From Fragilariopsis cylindrus CCMP1102 (lineage: Eukaryota; Bacillariophyta; Bacillariophyceae; Bacillariales; Bacillariaceae): a stretch of 20,456 bases of DNA. Under the pieces are notes generated by a model that saw nothing but the letters and a program-made list of their open reading frames with translations, did no database searches and was not told the DNA's origin. Position 1 is the stretch's first letter; each line of letters begins with the position of its first letter. This document shows positions 11,348-20,456 of this stretch, piece after piece. The stretch is taken from the NCBI GenBank assembly GCA_900095095.1, contig FMBT01000717.1, positions 1-20,456 of the forward strand. The letters are read 5' to 3'. The translations under genes were made by a program, and so were the position numbers.

Positions 11348-13354
11348 ATGAGCTCAACAACAACAACAGCAACAATTTCTCCCACCGCTGTGTCTGCCAT
11401 CGGTGGTGTCAGTAGTAGTAGTAATAGTACTAGTCCTACTAATAATCTTGTTCGTGCCTTATTAACAGATTTGTATCAACTGACCATGACGTATTCGCAT
11501 TGGAAGATTGGTAAGGTGAATGAACCGGCGGTATTTGAATTATTTTTTCGTAAAAATCCATTCCACGGAGAATATACTATATTTTGTGGTTTAGACGAAT
11601 CTTTGAAATTATTACAATCCTTTCCAATTTACGGTTGATGATATTGATTATTTAAAATCCACACCAGCCTTACAACATTGTGATACTGAATTCTTTGATG
11701 AGTATTTATTACATGGATTAAATGACGCATTAGCATCATTAAAGGTATATTCCGGTACAGGAGGGTACCGTGGTATTTCCAAAATGTCCATTACTGATTA
11801 TTGGAGGGGACATTGGGTATTGGTCATTTACTGGAAACAACATTATTAAATTTAATCAATTACCCATCATTGATTGCCACGAACGCATCACGAATGGTAT
11901 TACGAGCCAATGAAATGAACGAACATCATACCAACTACTGTAGTAGTACGTCGTCGTCGTCATCATCAAAAAATAATAAACCAAAACCATGTCTGGAATT
12001 TGGATTACGACGAGCACAAGGTCCAGATGGTGCATGTAAGTTGTGTGTGTGTAATTGTAGAATAATATTTTGCAGCAAAGGGTGTACGAATGAAAATCTC
12101 ACTCATTTCGTTCGCTATTTAATTTCAATATATTATAATATAAACTACTGTCCATCGTCCATGCAGGTACCGCCAGTAAATATAGTTACGTGGGTGGATT
12201 TGATGGTACCTCCAACGTCCAGGCTGGAAAGATGTTTGGTATCCCCATATCGGGAACTCATGCTCACTCTTACATTCAATCCTTTACGTCGTTAGACGTC
12301 GTTGCTCAATTGACATTGTATAACAAAAAAAGCAACAAGAAGGAAGTATTTCTAACCAGAGTTCTTATGTATCGAATCAGCAAAAGCTCATAATTCTACA
12401 TTATCATCATCATCATCGTCGTCGTCATCATCATCTACTTCTACTTCAGCAGCAGCATAACCAACGATGGAGAACTTGCTGCTTTTTGTGCCTATGCCTG
12501 TACCTTTCCCAATAATTGTTTATGTCTTATTGATACCTATGATACCATCGCAAGTGGATTAGAAAATTTTATTTTCGTGGCGAAGGCATTAGATGATTTT
12601 GGATACGTACCGAAGGGTATACGATTAGATTCTGGTGACTTAGCTGCATTAAGTGCAACTTGTCAACATACATTCCAAAAAGTCATTACTGAGGAACCAA
12701 CACGTCGATGGCATTTACGGACCTAACGGTGGTAGCGAGTAATGATATCAACGAAGCGACGTTAGTCGAATTGTCTAAAAAGGAACATGGTATTACAGCA
12801 TTTGGAATCGGTACAAATCTTGTGACCTGTCAGCACAACCAGCTCTTGGTTGTGTCTACAAATTAGTCCAATTTAATGGAAAACCCCGTATAAACTTTCT
12901 CAAGAGCTGTGAAGGTAACGATACCGGGTGTGAAACGTGTTTATCGATTCTTCGGTGGTCAAGATAAGAAACACCATGTTAGACTATATGTGTCTTGCGG
13001 ATGAAGATCCTCCAACGCAGTAGCGGGGGGGAATCAAAATAGTAGTGGAGGAGGAGGAATTATAGGCATCCATTTCGACAGCAACACAGACTGATTGTAT
13101 TTCCTAGCCGGGTAGAACCCCTGCACCGTTTAGTCTTTGATCGGGGAACGTCGTTCATGATGATGACAATGACGATAATGACGATAATGGTTTGTCTAAA
13201 ACGCGTACATACGTACAAAAGCAACTCCATGAGGAATTTTCGGATACATACACGATACGAAAATCCAAAGGAGTATGATGTGATGGTATCCCTAAACTAT
13301 ACAAATATTTACGAATTGTGGGAAAGAGAGGCTCCCATCGAAGAACGACGTTGA
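11348..13354 (+). CDS. NAPRT: Nicotinate phosphoribosyltransferase (heavily frame-broken)
   Basis: Joins nicotinate and PRPP to give nicotinate mononucleotide, the first step of the Preiss-Handler NAD pathway; probably cytosolic, as no signal peptide is seen. Motifs in order across three frames: [10 protein letters not shown] (11457-), [195 protein letters not shown]. One intron at 12036-12166 (GTAAGT...GCAG) splits a Cys codon between GPDGA and TASKY. At least a dozen single-base shifts are needed, among them near 11626, 11755, 11800, 12370, 12706, 12826, 12893 and 12910, and several past 12965. Ser-run insertions at about 11940-11970 and 12395-12460 are unusual for the enzyme. All catalytic motifs survive, so error is favoured over decay; a pseudogene remains possible. 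Confidence 0.88.
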
Positions 13355-13425
13355 AGGAATGGACGAATTATATAACCTGTAAATATAAATTGTAATTAGT
13401 GCATGTCAGTCCAATTGTCCGATCC

Positions 13426-15779
13426 TCATCTATCTACCTCACATGGTATCTTTGATGGTATACATGTTCTACCACCATTAGAAAATCCGAAGACAGCACC
13501 AATACCATCCTTTATACGCTTCCATTTGTATTCCAATAGATTATGATGTCTTGCTATGATCACTCAGTTTCTGCTGTCGTATTAGTAGTGGTAGTCTCTA
13601 GTTGTTTGAATCCACAGACCACCAATAGGCACTTTTGTTTCTTTATCTCTTCGCCATTTTTCCTTACAGAATTTCCTAAATTTTTCCTGGATATACTTTG
13701 GTCTGTCTTTATTCCAACATTTATTTCCTGGCCATTGTCGACCGGCATCACAGCATGCAATATAATTATCAGAACTACCACCACCCTCTCGGCATCGCCA
13801 CCCTCACTTACCAATTCTGATACATTAAAAGGATGTAGATTTGGTAAATACATACCACGATCAAGATGGGGTATTATATCATTGGGAAGATCTGTTTCAT
13901 GGGGGAGAGGGTGAATCCGATGACTTTTAAAGTAACAAAAAGACACAAGAGAGAAAACGTGTGTGTGTGTGTGAGGGAATTTAAATACGGGATTTTCCAT
14001 ATGTATAATATGGTTATTTTTATATAAAATCACGGCCTTACTTACGGAAAAAGTGCGATCCCTTCATCTAATGAATCTTTAAATAATGATAATAAATTAG
14101 TATTCATGTTCAGGATACTATCAGGCTCAGTAAGCCAAACGTATTTCCAATACTCAAAGTCATGATTTTGTCCCAGCCATTTACTTCGTTCTTCTTTTAT
14201 AAGATTCATCATTATCATATCCTCTGGTGTAGTAACACAGTATCATCATATTATTACTATTAAATTTCTCCTGTCATTGCTCTCCATAATCCAGCAACAG
14301 CAGCACGTGGAATATTCATTTTAACCTCTGCTGTTTCATACAAACTTGGATCGATAATATGAACGTGAGCAATCTCCATCGTCCTTTCAAGAGGATGATG
14401 ATCCTCGTCGTCTTTGTTATTATTGATGCTATATCCTATCGTAGCAATTGTGCGGTTGGTATTAGTAACATCGTCGCTGCTGCTGCTTGTTGTTTACTAC
14501 TACTACTACTACTGTTGCTATTGATGTTCACAACGACTTTAATCTCGTCCCCGTTGTACTACTGCTACTGCTACTACTGCTACTACTGCTCATTTTTAAT
14601 ACCTCACAGGCACCACGTGTATAGTCCGATCCCGTTTCATTTAATGACACACACCACTCGTCCAAAACCCACGGACCATAATGACGAGATAGTGGCCGCC
14701 AAGGAATGATACGACATTAATTGATCTCTGTTCCCCACTGTCGAAAATTTATACTTCCGATGTGATAATTTCGCAGTCACCGGCATGAAGGCAATCAGAG
14801 CAATTGTATTTTGTAATTCTATTGGACGTAATAGCTGCTGTTGTTGTTGTTGTTGTTGTTGTTGTTGCTGCTGTGTAGTATTAACACTTTGAGACTGCTG
14901 CTGTAACGACGATGATAATGATGAGGAGTGATAGTGATGACGGAGGTTTTTTTTATCCTCATCCTCTTTTCTGTTAAGTTGTCCATCATGGAAATTAAAT
15001 GAGAAAAAATCATCTCTCCATTCCTATCACCACCACCCTTCTTCTGGGAACGCATTCGTGCACTCATCATCCAATATTTACTTAAATGTTCGACATTAAA
15101 GTGTGTCCAATCCTTCAACATTTTGAATTCTGTCGTATTTTTCCAAGATTTGTTTTTTTTTTTTTTTTAATCGCACGTGAAGACTGTATCCTCACAGGTT
15201 CCAATCTCCCTATAATTTATTTCTAAAAAACCGTTTCCGAGAAATAACCACGATGCTGAAAACAGATCATTGATTACCAATTTTTTATTATGAATAAAAT
15301 TTAATTATTTCGCCGTCGCTGCTGTTGTTGTTATTGGTGTGTGGTGTTTTTTATCACTCTTGCCGATTCCATTATCATCGTCGGTAGTTCATCGTCGTCA
15401 TCGTCGTCGTTTTTGTCGTCATCATCATCGTCATCGTCATCGTCGTCATCGATATTTTTCGTATTAGTCCTAGTCGTATTATGGCTCGTACTTGTAATTC
15501 TTTTTACTAAACTATGTATATGTATTGATCAAAGTCGGTATATTTATCGACGATGATGGACGACGATGACGATACAGCTGTTCCATGGTGGAATATAGTA
15601 AAGATCGTAGCAATTATTAATGGGAATAGAAAAATAAAAATTAGAACATGTGCATGGACGACTATTCTTCTATTCTTCACTGAAGATGATGAGGATGAGA
15701 TGACGACGATGATGATGATGACTTCTTTTTCTTTTTTTTGTTTTCTTGGTAAGTTCGATTGTTGTTGCTGTCGTACCAT
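13426..15779 (-). CDS. Gene B: paralog of gene A, frame-broken type II membrane protein
   Basis: Same unrecognised family as gene A, on the opposite strand. From 15779: basic/Gln-rich N-terminus (MVRQQQQSNLPRKQKKEKE), hydrophobic anchor VLIFIFLFPLIIATIFTIF, and an Asp-rich repeat stem near 15380-15450. Blocks matching A follow: NDLFSASW (about 15285-15260), WTHFNVEHLSKYW (about 15110-15070), NTIALIAFMPVTAK, YHSLAATI, GACEVLK, EIAHVHIIDPSLYE, YWKYVWLTEPDSILNMNTNL, DSLDEGIALFP, HRIHPLPHETDLPND, RGMYLPNLHPF, YIACCDAGRQWPG and LLEYKWKRIKDGIGAVFG, ending PSKIPCEVDR at 13426. An intron 14045-13924 (GTAAGT...AAAAG) lies inside the Pro codon before HRIHP. At least eight frame breaks are needed, including in the 16-T run 15153-15168, near 14860, 14664, 14250, 13780 and 13600. 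The stem between 15507 and 15290 cannot be joined cleanly and might hide another intron. ATG 15836 is an alternative start. Convergent with NAPRT, 71 bp apart. Confidence 0.7.
15153..15168. repeat. 16-T homopolymer
   Basis: Sixteen consecutive T on the given strand (A run in gene B sense). It sits where gene B changes frame, between CEDTVFTCD and KSWKNTTEFKMLKDW, so its measured length is the obvious suspect for that break. Confidence 0.95.
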
Positions 15780-16275
15780 CTTCAGATTTACTGAGAAAAA
15801 GAAATCAACGATCGATTCGTCAACCTTTATTAACATACATCACTCAATGTACACACTTTAGAAACATAATCACTGCCAGTTACATAGCACGAAGTACGGG
15901 TATATAATAAGCGTTAAAGAATGATAGGAGGATATGGTAAATAAATAATAGGTAAAATTTATATTGAGTAATAATGTATTACTGGATTTTTTTTAAGCTT
16001 TTACAGTTTACTGTCACCTCATGCAATATCAATATGGTTAAGGGATAAAAAACATAATATTCTATTGTTACTTCATACTTTTCTGTAAAGACTCTATTAT
16101 AATATTCTATGTTTCTTAATTAGAAACTTTTCTACACATGAGACAATAATGAGATAACAGACTACACCAAACAAAAAAACAAAGCAAAGCAAACAACGAC
16201 CACCAAGTCCTTTAACGACCGCAAAAGCACTAATGGGCACACTACTGACGAGTCGAGACGAGAATCGATCGTCAG
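15780..16275. promoter_or_regulatory. Divergent intergenic region between gene B and GUCD1-like gene
   Basis: About 500 bp of AT-rich sequence between the 5' ends of gene B (-) and the GUCD1-like gene (+), so probably both promoters. The right limit is uncertain because the start of the GUCD1-like gene is not fixed. No conserved frame or recognisable element is seen. Confidence 0.4.
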
Positions 16276-16909
16276 TTGTCGTTCCATGCACTCTCCTTGT
16301 TTCGAGCTTTGTCTCTGAATGATACTAATGTGGTGATCGACGACGACGATGACGACATACAAGCAATAGACGACAATAATGAACGACGACAGCGCCATCA
16401 GTGTCTTGACAACAACTACTACACCGAGATAAAAGGCATCGTACAATTGAAACATGGGATTGTGGTATAGCCTTGTTGATGATATCACGATGGCTTCGAC
16501 GAGAAGAAGAAAAAGACGACGACACAATAACAATAACAATAACAATAATGTGGATGCACAACAACAATGAAGAAGAATCAGATTGAATTGGAACGAAGTG
16601 ACATTTTGTCCAATGGTGTTCCGACCAAATCAATTTGGACCTCTGATTTGATGTGGCAACTTCATTTGTGGGAAAAGAACAAAAAAAGAAATAATAATAA
16701 ATTGAAATTCTTGTTTGACTTTGACTTTGTGTTGGCGTCACAACAATTAATGGACGTGGATGACACCTACAAAGACTATCAATATTATCAACATAATTTT
16801 CTAGAAGATCAACGTCGTATTGCCTCTACATTTCAAAAATTGTATCAGGAACGTGTCCCGATGATCCAAACAACAACGCAAAAACAACTACAAGTACAAC
16901 TACGACTGA

Positions 16910-16942
<33 letters not shown>

Positions 16943-17696
16943 TGATGAGGATGATGATAATGATGATGGCAATAACAATTTCCTATCGTTATTTACCGTA
17001 ATAGAAATTGTCCGACGTGATGATTGCGTTGCAATCGTCTTGTTAGACAATCGCGTGTTGTTGAATGTATCGGTATCTCCCTCGTCTTTGCTACATCATC
17101 ATACTATTGATGATCACAATAATAATCATGCTGTTGATGATGATAACATTGATCATGCTGCTGTCGATAATAGTGGTGGCGATAATAACAGGAATGATAA
17201 TAATAAAGCTAATAATAACAACTATGATCAACCCTACGCAGGTCATTACGTCGTTCTTTGTGGCATCAGTTACGATCCACGACATTTGGAAATCGCTAAT
17301 CACCACGAACATTGTCGACTAATGGCACGATCACGAGCTACTGCTACTGCTGCTGCTACTGCTACTGCTGCTATTTCTAAAGATAACACTAATCATGAAT
17401 GTGACAACACCAAGAAGAATAAGAAGTCAACGAATAACAACAACTGTCAAGAGGAGAGAACCACCGATTTTTGCTTCGTCTTGCGCAATCCATCTCCGTC
17501 TTCCTGCTGGAAGACCGTTAGTACTCCCAATACTACTAACGATGATGATCTGTCATCCCTTGACTATATGTTTGTAACACCCAAGCGATTTGAAGCTTCA
17601 TGGAGGGCATCCGGAACGGATCATGATATTATCTTTATACGGAAGAAAAAGCGACTGACTCGTCACTATCACAACGGCGAAAGAGACGTGAAGTGA
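16276..17696 (+). CDS. GUCD1 / 'guanylyl cyclase' domain protein (frame-broken, 5' limit uncertain)
   Basis: Matches the GUCD1/plant GC1-type family (Pfam Guanylate_cyc_2), whose fold is related to papain-like/C39 peptidases; reported cyclase activity is not secure from sequence. Landmarks: WDCGIALLMISRWLR (16455-) with the nucleophile-type Cys of WDCG; PTKSIWTSDLMWQLHLWEKN (about 16621-16680); DDCVAIVLLDNRVLLNV (about 17020-17070); GHYVVLCGISYDPRHLE (17241-) with the candidate catalytic His; and the C-terminal ASWRASGTDHDIIFIRKKKR, the family's GTDxDIIF ending. Frames change at least three times: before WDCG, between 16530 and 16580, and at the (GAC)10 tract 16911-16940 that should encode poly-Asp. 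Long Asn/Asp/Ala-rich insertions (17095-17235, 17330-17460) enlarge it over the compact animal and plant forms. No clear ATG is found: the acidic frame from about 16318 is open, but its 5' end at 16276 is a TTG. Convergent with the LRR gene. Confidence 0.75.
16911..16940 (+). repeat. (GAC)10 microsatellite in GUCD1-like gene
   Basis: Ten GAC units followed by GAT GAT GAG GAT. The frame arriving from upstream reads it as Thr; the frame needed for VAIVLLDN downstream reads it as poly-Asp. The frame break therefore lies in or just before the tract. Confidence 0.92.
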
Positions 17697-18361
17697 TGAT
17701 CATTGTCTATTATCAACGGCAGCTACAGATATGTGTGCGTAAACGTAATATATCACGTTGATGAAAATGATTTGAACTTCAACATAACAAAAACTACTGT
17801 CCTTCTTTTTGGAATTCACATTTATTTATTTATTATCATTATTTTAACATTGAAAAAATAGTATTTAATAGCCGGACATTCATACTGGCATTTATAGGTG
17901 GCTTTTTTCCCGAAGATCGAATTCAACATAGCGATTTACGGATGATTATTACCTTTCGTGTTCTACTTCGATAATCACGACATCGACAGAACAGGAACAG
18001 CAGCCAATATCGTGCGTACGTACGACTACATTAACTCTTTCTCCATTAAGATCGAGATTCATTAAACATTCCATGTTTTTGCATTGGAAAACTTCCGTCT
18101 CCGATCAACAACAGGTACGACAGTAGTAAGGCAAATCCCATTGATAATAGTAATTCGACACCGCATGACGACAATGCTGCCATTAGAACACCACTCACTA
18201 CCGCTTCATTACCATGAACCCTTGCTAATGCTAATGTTTGTTCTTCATTTACTTCCTCCTCTAATTTTTCAGTAAAAATGCGAAGTAAGCAATATGCAAG
18301 ATGCAAGATATCGGATCGATCATCAACAAACTTTTGAGAACAGCCTGTTCTCATCGTTCTA
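17697..18361. other. Convergent intergenic region, with open frame after the LRR stop
   Basis: 17697-18045 is AT-rich (including TTTATTTATTTATTATC near 17820-17836) with no gene seen. From 18361 to 18046 on the minus strand there is an open frame of about 105 codons directly continuing, one frame over, from the LRR gene. It includes KLEEEVNEEQTLALARVHGN and a hydrophobic stretch (VELLLSMGFALLLSYLLLI). It may be 3' untranslated sequence or a displaced C-terminus of the LRR protein. Confidence 0.4.
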
Positions 18362-19681
18362 TCAAATTTTGCAAGAATCCATAAACCTCGGCCAATAGTG
18401 AAGCACCAGATCGAAAAGTCCCGTTGCGCATTTACTTTTTCTGCATTGTAAATCTGTTTCATCATAAACCTTGTAGGACTTTTTGTAGGCTCTCTCAAGT
18501 ATTAAAGGCCACAATGCAGGATTAATCACGGGAGCAGTAGTATCAGTAGCAGTTGCAATAATGCATGATGAAATTTCTTTATTCCTTATGAGTTTCCTTC
18601 CAGCATGATTGATTCGTAATAAGTTCTCAACATCTGGGTCGTACTCGTACTCGTTTACTGTTAAGTTTGATCCAAGATACGAGATCCCATCAAAATTATT
18701 AAGAAGAGTCAGTACCGCTGATATTTGTGTAGAATTATCTTCTGAGCCTTTAGATATTGTTTTTAATATAGGATTTTCATCTAGGTCCAATTTGCGTAGG
18801 TTGCTTCCTATTGAGATCGCCGATCCCATTAGAAACGAAGATGTTAGGACCTCTTTAATTTTATTTTCAATACCACAAAAACTTTTGATATCGTTATAAC
18901 CAATATCAATTTCACGGAGATTAATAAACCGCTCTCGAATATTAAACATTAATATCACCAAATCATCTTCATTCAATTTACAGTCAAACATCTGGATAGT
19001 TGTTATACTCTGTCTAAAACTTAAATCATCATCTTGTAGAGCTCGAAGAATTTCATCTGTTTGTTTCCTTGTTGTACTATTGAAATACAATTCTTTTAGC
19101 GAATTTGAAAACATCTTCAGAATAGGCGACAAGCTAGAATCAAATTTGGACAAATTAAAATTAATAACAACTTTTTTGACCGAAGCAAGTTGAAGCCCAT
19201 TTGGAATATTCAAAAAAACACTCCTTGGACAGGACCTTAATATAATTGTTTTGAGTAGAGGTAGATTACCAAGTTCCTTTGGAAGTAACCTGCAATTCCT
19301 AAGATCAATACTTTCCAGAGTTTGAAATTGATCAATGATTGGTGGTACGTTAATAGGCATGTATCGTCCAATATTATCATTATCATCATCATCATCATCA
19401 TCATCGTCATAAATTTTATACCTACAGAGACATAAAAATGTGATCATGCCTGTTTCAGAATGTATCACGATGTCATTATCATCATCAAAATCAAAATAAT
19501 AGTCAAAATGACCAGTATCGTCCGCAGCATCAAAAGCGGTATTATAATCAGATAATATTCCTACTTTATACAGCAAAACTAACAAATTATATCCTTCTTT
19601 GATATTCATATTATCAGGAACATGATGCATACAATTTGCCACAATCCGACGCTGTTCTGCGTCTGCTTCTACTTCCGCCAT
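18362..19681 (-). CDS. Leucine-rich-repeat protein, 439 aa, single exon
   Basis: Intact uninterrupted frame. The start at 19681 (MAEVEADAEQRRIVANC) is the first ATG of the frame, which is open slightly further upstream. The N-terminal 115 residues are acidic and end in an Asp run encoded by (ATC)n on the given strand near 19380-19410. Leucine-rich repeats follow: LESIDLRNCRLLPKELGNLP, LLKTIILRSCPRSVF, NLREIDIGYNDIKSFCG, NLRKLDLDENPILKTIS, about six to eight irregular units to near residue 320. The C-terminal segment PALWPLILERAYKKS followed by ATGLFDLVLHYW resembles the tail of the large expanded LRR families in diatom genomes (family knowledge, not checked). No signal peptide or membrane segment is seen, so it is probably an intracellular interaction protein of unknown role. 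It may extend through a frame break into 18361-18046. Confidence 0.85.
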   Translation of the reverse strand: MAEVEADAEQRRIVANCMHHVPDNMNIKEGYNLLVLLYKVGILSDYNTAFDAADDTGHFDYYFDFDDDNDIVIHSETGMITFLCLCRYKIYDDDDDDDDDNDNIGRYMPINVPPIIDQFQTLESIDLRNCRLLPKELGNLPLLKTIILRSCPRSVFLNIPNGLQLASVKKVVINFNLSKFDSSLSPILKMFSNSLKELYFNSTTRKQTDEILRALQDDDLSFRQSITTIQMFDCKLNEDDLVILMFNIRERFINLREIDIGYNDIKSFCGIENKIKEVLTSSFLMGSAISIGSNLRKLDLDENPILKTISKGSEDNSTQISAVLTLLNNFDGISYLGSNLTVNEYEYDPDVENLLRINHAGRKLIRNKEISSCIIATATDTTAPVINPALWPLILERAYKKSYKVYDETDLQCRKSKCATGLFDLVLHYWPRFMDSCKI

Positions 19682-20456
19682 TTTTCTTTTGTAACTTCCC
19701 AATTGCTGCGAATGAATGAATCGTCAGTAACGTTAGTTGTATCAGATTTATTGCTTGTTTCATAAAATATTCCCGTTTTATTGCATCGTCGACCAGCAAG
19801 CAGAAAGAACAAAATTGACATGCATGCATGCATGTAGACGATGGTAGGACCTATGTAGATGGTATGTAGATATGGTATGTTTGTAGATATGTATTAGGTA
19901 TGTATGACGACTAAAAAGGCGTACTTAACATCATCAAACCACGTCATTATTTACAGCTAATCAAAAACGTTCAGAAAATAATATTTAAAACACAACAATT
20001 GCGCGACATAAGAACCAAATAATAAGTGACGCGTCGTGGTACGTACAATTTTGTACACGTATTCTTCTTTCTTGCTTCCACCACCCAAAGTCAAGCCGCC
20101 GATACAAAATTCATTTTTTGCAAGAGACAAAATTCATGCAACTAACTTACATTAAACAAACATTAACTTACATTATTGTAATGGCGTTACAGTCAACATA
20201 CACAAAAGTGCGTACATGTAGCACTCTATTCACTAGATAGACCGACTAACTCATAGCTACTTCAACTTACTTGTACTCTAAGAAGGACTAAGCACATATT
20301 ATAGGATCATAACGGAAAGACACACGGAAGGAAGTGACGGTACTCGTAGTATTATATTTCGGTTAAAACATACCTGTATACAGTAAGCAATTTTTCTAAT
20401 TGTAACGGGACGATGAGTGCGTTTGAGTTGCAGCAAGGTTATCAAGAAGGAATTTC
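19682..20456. other. Right-hand region without a clear gene
   Basis: About 775 bp upstream of the LRR gene, presumably including its promoter. It holds (CATG)4 at 19819-19834, then degenerate repeats around GTATGTAGAT (about 19845-19910). TGACGC at 20027-20032 lies within the palindrome GACGCGTC (20028-20035). At the right edge an ATG at 20413 opens a frame running off the window (MSAFELQQGYQEG), and the minus strand also has an open stretch ending in a good donor (CAG|GTATGT near 20373). Neither is long enough to call. Confidence 0.4.

Noticed and set aside
13543-13914. Plus-strand open frame of 123 residues
   Set aside because: Antisense to the gene B C-terminal blocks HRIHPLPHETDLPND and YIACCDAG.
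14359-14709. Plus-strand open frame with a Leu run and Tyr/Cys-rich part
   Set aside because: Antisense to gene B, whose conserved blocks (GACEVLK, EIAHVHIIDPSLYE) occupy the minus strand here.
16162-16545. Minus-strand open frame rich in Leu and Val
   Set aside because: It lies opposite the Asp/Glu repeat codons of the GUCD1-like gene; the hydrophobic composition is the complement of GAC/GAA-type codons.

Overview
The window looks like a piece of nuclear genome from a diatom (photosynthetic stramenopile), probably pennate; the species cannot be named from sequence alone. Evidence: (i) a diatom-type phytoene desaturase; (ii) three proteins that start with a signal peptide followed by an Ala/Gly-Phe junction (WG-FAP, GLA-FSS, CRA-FTT), the bipartite leader that sends proteins into a red-algal-derived complex plastid; (iii) short GT-AG introns (100-316 bp); (iv) many Ser/Asp/Asn/Gln runs and trinucleotide microsatellites in AT-rich DNA. 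I see no rRNA, tRNA, CRISPR array or intact transposon.

Layout, left to right: phytoene desaturase (+, 5' end cut by the window edge); plastid-targeted metallophosphoesterase (-, three exons); an unrecognised 527-aa two-exon gene (+) whose upstream region carries a perfect 56-bp tandem duplication; gene A, a type II membrane protein of an unrecognised family (+); plastid fibrillin/PAP (-, three exons, one intron made largely of pentamer and hexamer repeats); nicotinate phosphoribosyltransferase (+); gene B, a diverged paralog of gene A (-); a GUCD1-like 'guanylyl cyclase' domain protein (+); a leucine-rich-repeat protein (-); then about 775 bp with no clear gene. Most neighbours are convergent or divergent, with 70-670 bp gaps.

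Functionally, phytoene desaturase (carotenoid synthesis) and fibrillin (plastoglobule/thylakoid lipid bodies) both belong to plastid isoprenoid and lipid biology, and the phosphoesterase is also predicted to be plastidic. Nicotinate phosphoribosyltransferase is the entry step of the Preiss-Handler NAD pathway. There is no sign of an operon-like system. The two convergent copies of the A/B family are the best candidate for something undescribed.

Reading the genes requires correcting many single-base frame breaks. They are sparse at the left (two in phytoene desaturase, one in the phosphoesterase, two in gene A, one in fibrillin), very dense from about 11.6 to 15.8 kb (nicotinate phosphoribosyltransferase and gene B), and absent or nearly so in the 527-aa gene and the LRR gene. 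Many sit at homopolymers and the conserved motifs survive, so I favour sequence or assembly error over gene decay. This cannot be settled from one sequence. Coordinates of broken genes are the outer span.
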